From the NCBI GenBank assembly GCA_964351595.1, contig CAYGOT010000002.1, forward strand, positions 1-64,000: a DNA stretch of 64,000 nt, given 5' to 3'. The notes under the pieces were generated by a model that searched no databases, was not told where the DNA came from, and worked only from the letters and a program-made list of their open reading frames with translations. Origin of the DNA: UBA6059 sp964351595 (GTDB lineage Bacteria; Bacteroidota; Bacteroidia; Cytophagales; Cyclobacteriaceae). How positions within the stretch are numbered: the stretch's first letter is position 1; each line of letters begins with the position of its first letter. Position numbers and translations under genes: made by a program. Shown here in pieces: positions 31,798 to 40,500 of this stretch.

Positions 31798-33137
31798 GTC
31801 GTTTTGATTTTTTTGGCTTCCTTTTTGCCCAATCTGATGTAGTCGAGGATGGGTCGGTTGGATGGGCAGACCCATGAACATGACCCGCACTCCATACAGT
31901 CCAGAATGTGCTCTTTACTAGTTTGGGCAGCCTTGTGGTTCTTAGCCAGCAGCATGAGATAATACGGCTCCAGCCCTATCGGGCAAACCTCCACACACTT
32001 ACCGCAGTGCAGACAATTGTACTCCTGCTCACGCTTAGACTCGGCTTCATCGATGATGAGAATGCCTGATGTAGCCTTGGCAATCGGCACATTGAGATCT
32101 GCAATAGCCTTGCCCATCATAGGCCCACCACTGATTACTTTTCCGGCAGTTTCCGGTAGGCCGCCAGCTTCAGCGATCAGGTTGACCACTGGTGTCCCTA
32201 TTCTTACCAGAAAATTGGAGGGCGTCTCCAGCGACCTACCGGTCACGGACACCACACGTTCGATCAGGGGTTTGTTCTTCTGTACGGCCTGATACACAGC
32301 GTATGTCGTTCCCACATTGTGCACGATGGCGCCTACATCCACCGGTAGGCCTCCGGAGGGAACTTCTCGTCCCAGTACCGCCTCGATCAGTTGCTTCTCA
32401 CCACCCTGTGGATACTTTACTTCAAGTCCTTGTACACTTATACCTGCATATCCTGCGAGCTTAGACTTCATCAGTTCGATAGCATCATGCTTATTGTCCT
32501 CGATACAGATGATCGCTTTGTCTACACCTAGTGCCTTCATTAGCACTTGGGTGCCTACCAGTATTTCCTCCGGTTTCTCGAGCATAATGCGGTGATCTGC
32601 AGTGAGAAACGGCTCACACTCCACGCCATTGATCAGCAGGTGATCCACCGTTTTGCCTTCGGGTACGCTGAGTTTGACATGACTGGGGAAAGCAGCACCT
32701 CCCATACCCACGACCCCTGCCGCCATGATGCGCGCTACGATCTCCTTTGGTGAAGCGGTGATATCGCGGCTGAGCGCTTCACTCAAATCAATTTCTTCGG
32801 CCCAATCATCTCCTTTGACCCTGATAGTGATAGCCATATGCTTGAAGCCGGTACTGTCCATCATCTCATCGATGATACCCACCTTGCCGCAGACTGAGCT
32901 GTGAATGTTAGCGGAAACAAAGCCTTCATGCGTAGCAATGATTTGACCAACTTTCACCATATCGCCGCGCTCTACTAATATCCTGGCGGGTTTGCCAATA
33001 TGCTGCGCAACAGGGATGATTACCATCTTAGGTAAGGGTAGCGGCTTAATGGCAGCATGCGCCGAGAGCTTCGCGTCATCAGGGTGGATACCACCTTGAT
33101 GAAATGTCTTGAGGGTATTGACTAGATTGCTACTCAT
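31794..33137 (-). CDS. rnfC: Rnf complex NADH-binding subunit RnfC
   Basis: A 447-residue peripheral subunit that binds NAD(H) and FMN and has two C-terminal [4Fe-4S] motifs, CLHCGKCVEVCP and CMECGSCSWVCP. The Gly-rich AAGVVGMGGAAFPSHVK matches the Nuo51-like nucleotide-binding fold. The protein lacks the long C-terminal repeats found in some proteobacterial RnfC. It overlaps rnfB and rnfD by 4 bp each. Confidence 0.95.
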   Translation of the reverse strand: MSSNLVNTLKTFHQGGIHPDDAKLSAHAAIKPLPLPKMVIIPVAQHIGKPARILVERGDMVKVGQIIATHEGFVSANIHSSVCGKVGIIDEMMDSTGFKHMAITIRVKGDDWAEEIDLSEALSRDITASPKEIVARIMAAGVVGMGGAAFPSHVKLSVPEGKTVDHLLINGVECEPFLTADHRIMLEKPEEILVGTQVLMKALGVDKAIICIEDNKHDAIELMKSKLAGYAGISVQGLEVKYPQGGEKQLIEAVLGREVPSGGLPVDVGAIVHNVGTTYAVYQAVQKNKPLIERVVSVTGRSLETPSNFLVRIGTPVVNLIAEAGGLPETAGKVISGGPMMGKAIADLNVPIAKATSGILIIDEAESKREQEYNCLHCGKCVEVCPIGLEPYYLMLLAKNHKAAQTSKEHILDCMECGSCSWVCPSNRPILDYIRLGKKEAKKIKTT

Positions 33138-34060
33138 GCCTTGTCCGCTTTAGCTGCTTCTTTAGCTTTCTGCACTTCCAGTTTTTTCTTCTCCAAATCC
33201 CGTTGACGCTTCTCCTCGATTTTGTCAAGCTTCTGCTGAGAGATGTTATCGGCTATAATGCTCTGCGCATCGCAGACGCCAACGCATTTCGCACAGAGCT
33301 TGCATTTCTCATAGTCTATAGTCGCCAGGTTGTTGGTAATAGAGATGGCGTCATAGTTACACTCCTCCATGCACTTGGAGCAGCCGGAGCACGCCACCGA
33401 GCAAGACTTCCGCGCCGTACCTCCCTTATCTTCATTGATGCACGCAACATAGATGCGCTGGCCTTTGCGGCCTACCGGCCAAAGCTCTAGGATGTCCTTG
33501 GGACAGGCTGTGACACAAGCGTTGCAGGCTGTGCACTTTTCTTCTATCACTACGGGGAGTCCGGTGATCGGATCCATTCGAATGGCATCAAAGTCGCACG
33601 CATCCTGACATTCGCCAAGTCCCAGGCAGCCATAGGCACATCCTGTATCTCCACTGTATAGATCGGCAGCAATGGTGCAACTCGCCGATCCGTCGTAGAT
33701 ACTTGTTTTCTTGCGGTGCTCAAATGAGCCCGAGCATCTCACTACTGCGATATAGGGATCCTTCTCGACCGCCTCCAGTCCCAGGATGTCTGCCACCTGC
33801 TTCATGACTTCATTTCCCCCTACCGGGCAATGCAATTCCGATAGGTCAGTAGCCTGTACCAGTGCCTCAGCAAAGGCATGACAGCCTGGCTGGCCACAGC
33901 CTCCACAGTTAGTCGCTGGAAGAACCTCTTCGACCTCAGCAATGCGAGGGTCTTCTTTGACATTGAATTTTTTGGAAACTATGTACAGGATAATGGCCGC
34001 CACTATGCCGAGGCTAGTCAGAATCAATATGGTGCTGATCACTGTTTCATTCATGGCCAT
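33134..34060 (-). CDS. rnfB: Rnf complex ferredoxin-docking subunit RnfB
   Basis: At 308 residues, an N-terminal membrane anchor (about 8-28) is followed by the 4Fe-4S domain ATNCGGCGQPGCHAFAEAL and then several ferredoxin-type motifs (for example CTACNACVTACP, CSGCSKCMEEC, CKLCAKCVGVC). RnfB takes electrons from reduced ferredoxin or flavodoxin. The Lys/Glu-rich C-terminal tail is unordered in appearance. It overlaps the rseC-like gene by 14 bp. A second ATG exists two codons in. Confidence 0.95.
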   Translation of the reverse strand: MAMNETVISTILILTSLGIVAAIILYIVSKKFNVKEDPRIAEVEEVLPATNCGGCGQPGCHAFAEALVQATDLSELHCPVGGNEVMKQVADILGLEAVEKDPYIAVVRCSGSFEHRKKTSIYDGSASCTIAADLYSGDTGCAYGCLGLGECQDACDFDAIRMDPITGLPVVIEEKCTACNACVTACPKDILELWPVGRKGQRIYVACINEDKGGTARKSCSVACSGCSKCMEECNYDAISITNNLATIDYEKCKLCAKCVGVCDAQSIIADNISQQKLDKIEEKRQRDLEKKKLEVQKAKEAAKADKA

Positions 34061-34478
34061 GGAGTTTCTGGATTTGGATAGAAAAGTGATCTTTGATAAG
34101 GTCTGATTTCAACTTGAGCAAACCATAGTAGGCCGCTGTAACCAACAGGCTTATTAGGCCAGCTTGGGTTTCGGATAATCCTAGTTGTAAGCCTAAGATC
34201 AGCGTGACTAGCAGCACTCCGAATGGCACCAAATAAGCAAGAACTACAGCCTTAAGGCCAGTAGTCGTACTCATCTGAAGCTGTACCTCATCGCCCACTT
34301 GATACCCGCTGGCAGTCACCTCAAAATCCTGACGCTCATCCTGATCACCGCCGCAATAGTCCTTCATTTGGCAGCCTCCACAAGCTTCCGACCTAAACAG
34401 GCTCACCTTCACATGACCTGGCTTGACTTCACTGACAAAACCTGAGTGGATGATATCATTACTCAACTGGTCAGGCAT
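34047..34478 (-). CDS. RseC/SoxR-reducing-type membrane protein
   Basis: A 143-residue RseC/MucC family protein with an N-terminal cytoplasmic part, the Cys motif SEACGGCQMKDYCGG, and two C-terminal membrane helices (about 76-120). In proteobacteria RseC occurs with Rsx/Rnf systems that reduce SoxR. In Bacteroidota it commonly precedes rnfB, as here, and probably assists assembly or regulation of the complex. It overlaps the unknown 351-aa gene by 8 bp. Confidence 0.88.
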   Translation of the reverse strand: MPDQLSNDIIHSGFVSEVKPGHVKVSLFRSEACGGCQMKDYCGGDQDERQDFEVTASGYQVGDEVQLQMSTTTGLKAVVLAYLVPFGVLLVTLILGLQLGLSETQAGLISLLVTAAYYGLLKLKSDLIKDHFSIQIQKLHGHE

Positions 34479-35526
34479 GAGCGAGGCGTTTTCTGGTTCT
34501 TACCGGATATTTGAAGAGCATCTCTAAGCTCGTCTTTACAATATCACCTGAGGTCTTGCACTTAAGAAAATCATCGTCCTCGTAGAGGTCCGCCAGCTCC
34601 GTTTTTAGCTGTTCTGTATGCTCTGCTGTAGAAAGTATATCTCCCTGCATCGCTTTGAACATCTGCTGCAGATCATATTGTGTGTCGAGGACCCGGTTGG
34701 TCATTCGGATACGCTCTTCTTTTTGGTATTGTAGCTCTAGTGTTGAAGACATGGCCTTCATACCCAATCGTACGATAGGATTATTCTCCTTGAAGTACTG
34801 TGGCATGTAGATCTTGCAGCTACCCTCAAAGCACTCCTGATCAAAGTCGATTGACCGCAATCGAAAATAGACTTCATCAAAATCAGGAATTACCTCGACG
34901 ATGAAATTGTCATCACGCATATCACCGAGTAGTTGTACCAGGCACCTCTCGTTGAATTTGACGAACTCCTTCGCCAGACGGACATGATTGAAGTCATCCT
35001 TTGCGAGGTATTCCTTGTTGAAAACATCACCAGGGATACCCTGGATATGTTCCTCAATGAGTGTATTGCCTTTGACCAGGTAATTGATCTTATTCGGCGA
35101 TAGCATGTGCTCCAACTCCATACCATAGATGCGCGAAGCATCCGCCTGCTTGATATAGAAGTAATCAAACAGGTCGTTGATCTTGTTAACTATCCGTACC
35201 CGAATGGGCCGGGTGTTGCCAAACATGCAAAGATCCACGCGATCGATAAATAAGTGCTTGATGACCGAAACGTCACCACCTACCTTGAGCAGAGCATACA
35301 CTTCTCGCAAGCAATCGTCTATATAGTTGCGGTCTACTTCATCGTAGATCAACGTCTCCCAAAGTGTGTCTTTACCGTTGCGATCCACCAAAGTAATCGC
35401 ACTGCGGTACCGCATCAGATCCTGATAAGTGATGGGCACCTTCATCTCCCGGTTGCTGCGCTTAAGGTACATGCGCAGCTCCTTGGAGATCGGGTAAATG
35501 GGCTTTTTGAGACGTATCCTGGCCAT
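34471..35526 (-). CDS. Conserved protein with kinase-like motifs, Rnf operon
   Basis: A 351-residue soluble protein of no named family known to me. Residues about 205-240 contain LLGDMRDDNFIVE followed by RSIDFDQE. This spacing resembles the catalytic loop (D..xxN) and metal-binding DFD of aminoglycoside-phosphotransferase/HipA-type kinases. An earlier GNTLIEEHIQGIPGDVF resembles their hinge region. A helical, acidic C-terminus follows. It lies between flavodoxin and rseC genes with an 8-bp overlap, so it is tied to this redox operon. The kinase fold is inference. Confidence 0.7.
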   Translation of the reverse strand: MARIRLKKPIYPISKELRMYLKRSNREMKVPITYQDLMRYRSAITLVDRNGKDTLWETLIYDEVDRNYIDDCLREVYALLKVGGDVSVIKHLFIDRVDLCMFGNTRPIRVRIVNKINDLFDYFYIKQADASRIYGMELEHMLSPNKINYLVKGNTLIEEHIQGIPGDVFNKEYLAKDDFNHVRLAKEFVKFNERCLVQLLGDMRDDNFIVEVIPDFDEVYFRLRSIDFDQECFEGSCKIYMPQYFKENNPIVRLGMKAMSSTLELQYQKEERIRMTNRVLDTQYDLQQMFKAMQGDILSTAEHTEQLKTELADLYEDDDFLKCKTSGDIVKTSLEMLFKYPVRTRKRLAHA

Positions 35527-35534
35527 CAGTCTGC

Positions 35535-36047
35535 CTATAGCGACATTTCAGTTTTCAATTGGGCTACCCATTGATCAACACGGTCCTGTGTCAACTCAGG
35601 ATGGTTATCTTCATCGATACCCAATCCCAGGAACTTACCGTCCACTACTCCCTTAGATTCTTCGAAATCATAACCATCAGTTGGCCATGCACCTACGAAG
35701 TTGGCTCCAGAGTCAACGATGCGTTCATGAATAATGCCCGGGGCATCCAGGAAGGTGTCGGGATATCCATCAGCATCACCAAGAGCCAGATAGGTGACAT
35801 TCTTTCCTGCCAAATCGGCATCATCCAGCTCATCGATGAATGCATCCCAATCTTCTTGTAATTCACCGATTTCCCAGGTTGGACATGCAAGGATAAGATT
35901 GCTATATTCCTCCATGTCATCTGCGGTGGCGGACTGTACATTGTGCAGCTCTGCCACATCTGCTCCACCAAATGCCTCTTGTATTTGACCGCAAACGCGC
36001 TCAGTATTGCCCTCTGTAGAGCCGTAAAAAATTCCAACTTTAGCCAT
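35535..36047 (-). CDS. fldA: Long-chain flavodoxin
   Basis: An FMN-binding electron carrier of 170 residues. The phosphate-binding loop GSTEGNTE at residues 9-16 and the aromatic-rich LALGDADGYPDTF segment are typical of long-chain flavodoxins. It stands between the DHOD-like gene and the kinase-like gene in the nifJ-rnf operon. It is the likely electron acceptor of NifJ and donor to RnfB, perhaps replacing ferredoxin. Confidence 0.95.
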   Translation of the reverse strand: MAKVGIFYGSTEGNTERVCGQIQEAFGGADVAELHNVQSATADDMEEYSNLILACPTWEIGELQEDWDAFIDELDDADLAGKNVTYLALGDADGYPDTFLDAPGIIHERIVDSGANFVGAWPTDGYDFEESKGVVDGKFLGLGIDEDNHPELTQDRVDQWVAQLKTEMSL

Positions 36048-36067
36048 AATAGTATCTGTTTATTTTC

Positions 36068-37096
36068 TTAGTATAGTTCTTCACCATCCTTAGGGTGGTA
36101 CTTCATAAATATTTCTGATTTCATCAATATGTCGACGTATTGCGCCCTTTTGTAAGCAAAAGGATCACTCATCTTAGCCTTGGAAAGCTTGCCCCGGAAG
36201 TCGTTCAAGGTTTGATATTCCTTAGTGATCATCCAACTGGTCAGCTCCTGGAGCATATCCTCTATGTGAGACATCCCCTTCTTATAGATGGCACTTACGA
36301 CCTGCACTGCATCAGCGCCTGCCAGCGTCATCTTGGCGATATCGCTACCGCTAAATACACCAGAGCTGCTGATGATCGACGCGTTGATTTGGTCATAGAG
36401 TAATCCTGCATAACGCAGCGATAGTCGACCGTCATTGGGGCTGCTGAAGTTATAGGGGTAATGATGCTCTTCTCTGGCTATCTCAATATCAGGCTGAAAG
36501 AGCTTATTGAAAAGCACAAAACCATCAGCGCCTGCCTTATCCATGCGCCTGACGACAGACAGTGTATTGGTATAGTAAGGGCTGAGCTTTACCGCTATCG
36601 GAATTTTGACTGCTTCCCGCACTGCTTGCAGAGTATCCAGTTGTTCTTTGACAATATCTTCACCTGTCTGATCAGCATCAAGTACGTTAGCATAGAAGTT
36701 GAGTTCCAGTGCATCTACACCCGTATCTGCCACTCCTATCGCAAATTCTGCCCATTTATCATTGTTGACGCAGTTGATACTACCAATCACTGGAATAGAT
36801 AGGGTCTGCTTCGCCTTTTTCAGCTTGAGGAGATGAGCTTTGGGGCCCGCATGATTGACGGTTGGGAACATGCTATCATGCTCCGCATCCCATCCCTCAT
36901 ATGCTTCCATCTCCTGATCCATCTGGTGTGCTTCCAGCTGAATCTGCTCTTCAAAGAGTGATTTGTACACCACTGCGGCTGCACCTGCCTCTTCCAGTTT
37001 CACCATGTCATTGAGGTCTGAGACGATGTTACATGCGCCTATGACCAGGGGATTCTTCAACTTCAACCCCATGTAGGATGTGCTCAAATCAATCAT
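36068..37096 (-). CDS. Dihydroorotate dehydrogenase-like flavoprotein
   Basis: A 342-residue TIM-barrel flavoprotein of the DHOD-like family. Marks are the N-terminal MIDLSTSYMGLKLKNPLVIGACN, the central IPIAVKLSPYYTN with the FMN-contact Lys, and the C-terminal SSGVFSGSDIAKMTLAGADAVQV phosphate site. It overlaps nifJ by 8 bp. This pairing with NifJ rather than pyr genes suggests a redox role linked to pyruvate oxidation and not pyrimidine synthesis, though the substrate is unknown. Confidence 0.88.
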   Translation of the reverse strand: MIDLSTSYMGLKLKNPLVIGACNIVSDLNDMVKLEEAGAAAVVYKSLFEEQIQLEAHQMDQEMEAYEGWDAEHDSMFPTVNHAGPKAHLLKLKKAKQTLSIPVIGSINCVNNDKWAEFAIGVADTGVDALELNFYANVLDADQTGEDIVKEQLDTLQAVREAVKIPIAVKLSPYYTNTLSVVRRMDKAGADGFVLFNKLFQPDIEIAREEHHYPYNFSSPNDGRLSLRYAGLLYDQINASIISSSGVFSGSDIAKMTLAGADAVQVVSAIYKKGMSHIEDMLQELTSWMITKEYQTLNDFRGKLSKAKMSDPFAYKRAQYVDILMKSEIFMKYHPKDGEELY

Positions 37097-40000
37097 CGGT
37101 AGCTATTTTTTCGGTTTCTATTTCTTCTTTAACTAGTTCAGTGTCCGTGGGACTAGCGAGATGTCTGAGATCATTGAACCTGCGGACGTTATCCTGCTTA
37201 GCCAGTTCCATCAATCGATCGGCTTCTTCCGGATTGCTCCTCATTAGGGTACGATATCTGATCTCGTCTTCCACATAATGACTAAAGTCAGTATCGGGCT
37301 CTGGAGACTCCCAAATGAAAGGGTCTTTTCCTTCTGCAGCCAAAGCCGGATTGTATCGATAAGAAGGCCAGTAGCCACTTTTGGAGGCTTTCTCAGACTG
37401 CTTCTTGGCCTGCTGCAAACTGTAGCCGTGAGCGATACAGGGTGAGTAAGCGATCACCAGTGATGGCCCATCATGCTTCTCCGCTTCGACAAGCGCCAGT
37501 GCTGCCTGCTCACGATCCATGCCCATATTGACTGATGCTACATAGGCGTTGCTGTAAGTCGTCATCATCAAGCCAAGGTTCTTCTTACCCATCTGCTTAC
37601 CGTTAGAGGCGAACTTGGCTACCGCCGCTCTCGGTGTTGCTTTAGAGGACTGCCCACCAGTGTTGGAGTACACCTCGGTATCCATTACCAGGATATTGAT
37701 GTTGCGATCGGAGGCCATCACATGATCCAGGCCACCAAAGCCTATATCGTAAGCCCAGCCGTCACCACCGAGAATCCATACACTCTTGTCTACTATATAG
37801 TCTTGCAACTCAGTGATTTTATCAAGTATGGGTTTCGTTTCACCTTTAGCCTTCGGTGTTACTTCTTTGAGCAAGCTCTTGATCATATCTGCATGATCCT
37901 TCGCCTCAGGCGTCACCGATTTCCATTCCGCTAGGCGGTCTTTAAGTGCTTTCGCTAACTTCGACTTAGGCTCCAGCTCGATGTACGCTGCTATATTGGA
38001 CTTGAGCTGCTCACGATTGGCATCTATCGCCAATCTCATACCAAAGCCATACTCGGCATTGTCTTCGAACAGCGAATTGGCCCATGCCGGACCCCTACCC
38101 TTGCTATCCGTGGTGTAAGGTGTAGATGGAAAAGTACCTCCATAGATGGATGAACAGCCCGTCGCATTGGCGATCATCATACGATCTCCGTAGAGCTGTG
38201 TCGCGGCATGGATGTAAGGTGTCTCCCCACAGCCAGAGCAGCAACCAGGATACTCGAAGTAGGTCTCCTCTACCTGACAGTGCTCTACAAATGGTAGTTT
38301 CTCAACCCACTTGGCAGGGTTACCTGGTCTGCCGCGTTTCTCCAGTTTCTTCGTTCCAGAGGGGATGGTGCCATTGATAGACATAAGAGATACAGGTACA
38401 CGGTCACCCTTAAGGCGTAACACAGGATCCATGACCAACTGTGCAAAATCACCATCATCCTCGGGCACTACTGCGGTAATCTGAGCACATTTTTCTTCGG
38501 CTTCCGGTTTCGGGATCGGAACTTCGATCACCGCCTCAAGCGATGCATCGATAGCATTCCAGTTCATCTCTACTATTTCCTTGCCCTTGCGCAAGAACTG
38601 CTTCTCTACGTACTTTTTGATTAGCGCGATGGCTTCTTTTTCCGGTAGGACACCAGAGAGCTTGAAAAAAGCCGTCTGCATCACGGAGTTGATGCGGCCA
38701 CCAAGCCCTACACTCTTCGCAATCTTGGATGCATCAATGGCATATACCTTGATTTTCTTATCACGGATCGTCTTCTGCATGTCTTGCGTGAAGAGGTTGA
38801 AGATTTTCTCCGGCTTTTGGCCACTATTGATCAAGAAAGTACCACCTTCAGTGATGCCCTCAAGGATATCGTACTGACCGATGTACTGTGGTCGGTGCAA
38901 GGCAATGAAGTCGGACTTGTTGAGCAAGTATTCTGATAAGATCGGCTGCTTACCGAATCGCAAGTGTGACACTGTGTATCCTCCAGACTTGTTAGAATCA
39001 TACTGGAAGTAGCCCTGCACAAACTGATCGGTGCTCTCACCGATAATCTTGATTGCATTTTTGTTGGCTGAGACCGTGCCATCAGAGCCATAGCCCCAGA
39101 ACTTACATCTGACAACTCCTTCCTGCTCAGAGTCGATCTCCTCTTTTACTTCAATGGACTTGTGCGTCACATCATCATTGATACCTACCGTGAAGTCGTG
39201 ATGACCACCAGCGTCGAGATGCTCATATACAGCCTTAATCATGGAAGGAGTGAACTCCTTAGAAGAGAGTCCATAGCGACCACCGATAATCTCGATTTCA
39301 GGTCGTGAACGTAGCGTCGCTACCATATCCAAATAAAGCGGCTCGCCAGGTGCACCTGGCTCTTTGGTTCGGTCGAGCACTGCTATGCGCTTCACAGAGT
39401 CTGGTACTATTTCTTTGAGTGCCTCTACCGAGAATGGCCTATAAAGGCGAACATTGATTGCACCGACTTTAGCTCCATTTTTATTCATATAGTCGACTGT
39501 CTCCTTGATCGTGGAGATCGAAGAGCCCATGGCAATCAAGATACTTTCGGCTTCAGGATCGCCGATGTATTCGAAGAGGTCGTAAGCCCGACCTGTCTTC
39601 TCTTTGAACATGTCCATGTATTTCCTAACGATATCAGGGCAAGCCTCATAATACTTATTGACCGTCTCGCGTCCCTGAAAGTAGACATCAGGGTTTTGAG
39701 CTCCTACCTTGCAAAACGGATCTTCGGGCTTCATCGCTTCAGCCCGGAATCGCTCAACATACTTCATGTCGAGCATTGACTTCAGTTCTTCATAAGAGAT
39801 AGACTCAATCTTCTGTATGGAGTGTGAAGTGCGGAAGCCATCAAAAAAATGGATAAATGGTATGCGTGACTCCAAAGTGGCCAAATGGGCAATAGCGGCC
39901 ATATCTTGAGCTTCCTGTACATTGGTGGAGGCTAGTTCGGCAAAGCCAGTACCTCTTGCCGACATCACATCTGAGTGATCCCCAAAAATAGAAAGTGCCT

Positions 40001-40361
40001 GACAGGCCAATGAGCGCGCAGACACATGAAATACTGTGGGCAACATCTCCCCAGCGATCTTGAACATGTTGGGGAGCATGAGCAGCAAGCCTTGAGAAGC
40101 GGTGAAAGTCGTAGACATTGCTCCTGCTGTCAAGGCGCCATGTATGGCGCCCGCAGCACCTCCCTCGGACTGCATTTGCACCACATCAACCTTCTGACCG
40201 AATATATTCTTCTTACCCACAGCAGCCCAGGCGTCCGCCTTTTCTCCCATGTCAGAAGATGGGGTGATAGGATAGATAGCCGCCACCTCACTAAAGGCAT
40301 AGGCTATATTGGAGGCGGCCGTATTACCGTCTGTGTTGATGAATTTTTTTTGTGTACTCAT
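37089..40361 (-). CDS. nifJ: Pyruvate:ferredoxin/flavodoxin oxidoreductase lacking ferredoxin domain
   Basis: Oxidises pyruvate and CoA to acetyl-CoA and CO2, passing electrons to a low-potential carrier. Visible are YPITPSSDMGE in domain I, the CoA-side domain, and the TPP domain with GDGWAYDIGFGG and NTGGQSSKATPRAA. Proximal [4Fe-4S] ligands are at Cys708, 711, 736 and 975. At 1090 residues it is about 80-100 shorter than usual. The RGRPGNPAKW segment (near 676-685) leads almost directly to EYPGCCSGCGE (703-713), so the 2x[4Fe-4S] domain with CxxCxxCxxxCP motifs is absent. It is first in an 11-gene operon. Confidence 0.95.
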   Translation of the reverse strand: MSTQKKFINTDGNTAASNIAYAFSEVAAIYPITPSSDMGEKADAWAAVGKKNIFGQKVDVVQMQSEGGAAGAIHGALTAGAMSTTFTASQGLLLMLPNMFKIAGEMLPTVFHVSARSLACQALSIFGDHSDVMSARGTGFAELASTNVQEAQDMAAIAHLATLESRIPFIHFFDGFRTSHSIQKIESISYEELKSMLDMKYVERFRAEAMKPEDPFCKVGAQNPDVYFQGRETVNKYYEACPDIVRKYMDMFKEKTGRAYDLFEYIGDPEAESILIAMGSSISTIKETVDYMNKNGAKVGAINVRLYRPFSVEALKEIVPDSVKRIAVLDRTKEPGAPGEPLYLDMVATLRSRPEIEIIGGRYGLSSKEFTPSMIKAVYEHLDAGGHHDFTVGINDDVTHKSIEVKEEIDSEQEGVVRCKFWGYGSDGTVSANKNAIKIIGESTDQFVQGYFQYDSNKSGGYTVSHLRFGKQPILSEYLLNKSDFIALHRPQYIGQYDILEGITEGGTFLINSGQKPEKIFNLFTQDMQKTIRDKKIKVYAIDASKIAKSVGLGGRINSVMQTAFFKLSGVLPEKEAIALIKKYVEKQFLRKGKEIVEMNWNAIDASLEAVIEVPIPKPEAEEKCAQITAVVPEDDGDFAQLVMDPVLRLKGDRVPVSLMSINGTIPSGTKKLEKRGRPGNPAKWVEKLPFVEHCQVEETYFEYPGCCSGCGETPYIHAATQLYGDRMMIANATGCSSIYGGTFPSTPYTTDSKGRGPAWANSLFEDNAEYGFGMRLAIDANREQLKSNIAAYIELEPKSKLAKALKDRLAEWKSVTPEAKDHADMIKSLLKEVTPKAKGETKPILDKITELQDYIVDKSVWILGGDGWAYDIGFGGLDHVMASDRNINILVMDTEVYSNTGGQSSKATPRAAVAKFASNGKQMGKKNLGLMMTTYSNAYVASVNMGMDREQAALALVEAEKHDGPSLVIAYSPCIAHGYSLQQAKKQSEKASKSGYWPSYRYNPALAAEGKDPFIWESPEPDTDFSHYVEDEIRYRTLMRSNPEEADRLMELAKQDNVRRFNDLRHLASPTDTELVKEEIETEKIATDD

Positions 40362-40500
40362 GGACGCTGTGTTTAGTCATCCAAAGTACATCCACGATTG
40401 GTTTAGATACCGTGGTATTTGTCAACATCCTTTATGACATTAGTCAGGCTGCTCTAAGATCAATGATAGTTTTGAGAGCATCCCTGTACACCCTACTCGA

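Noticed and set aside
31798..31890. N-terminal extension of RnfD
   Set aside because: The extra codons lie inside rnfC; the ATGA overlap at 31797 marks the usual start.
40362..40500. Promoter for the nifJ operon
   Set aside because: TTGACA and TACTTTG-like pieces occur on the minus strand, but no pair has acceptable spacing, so no promoter is called.
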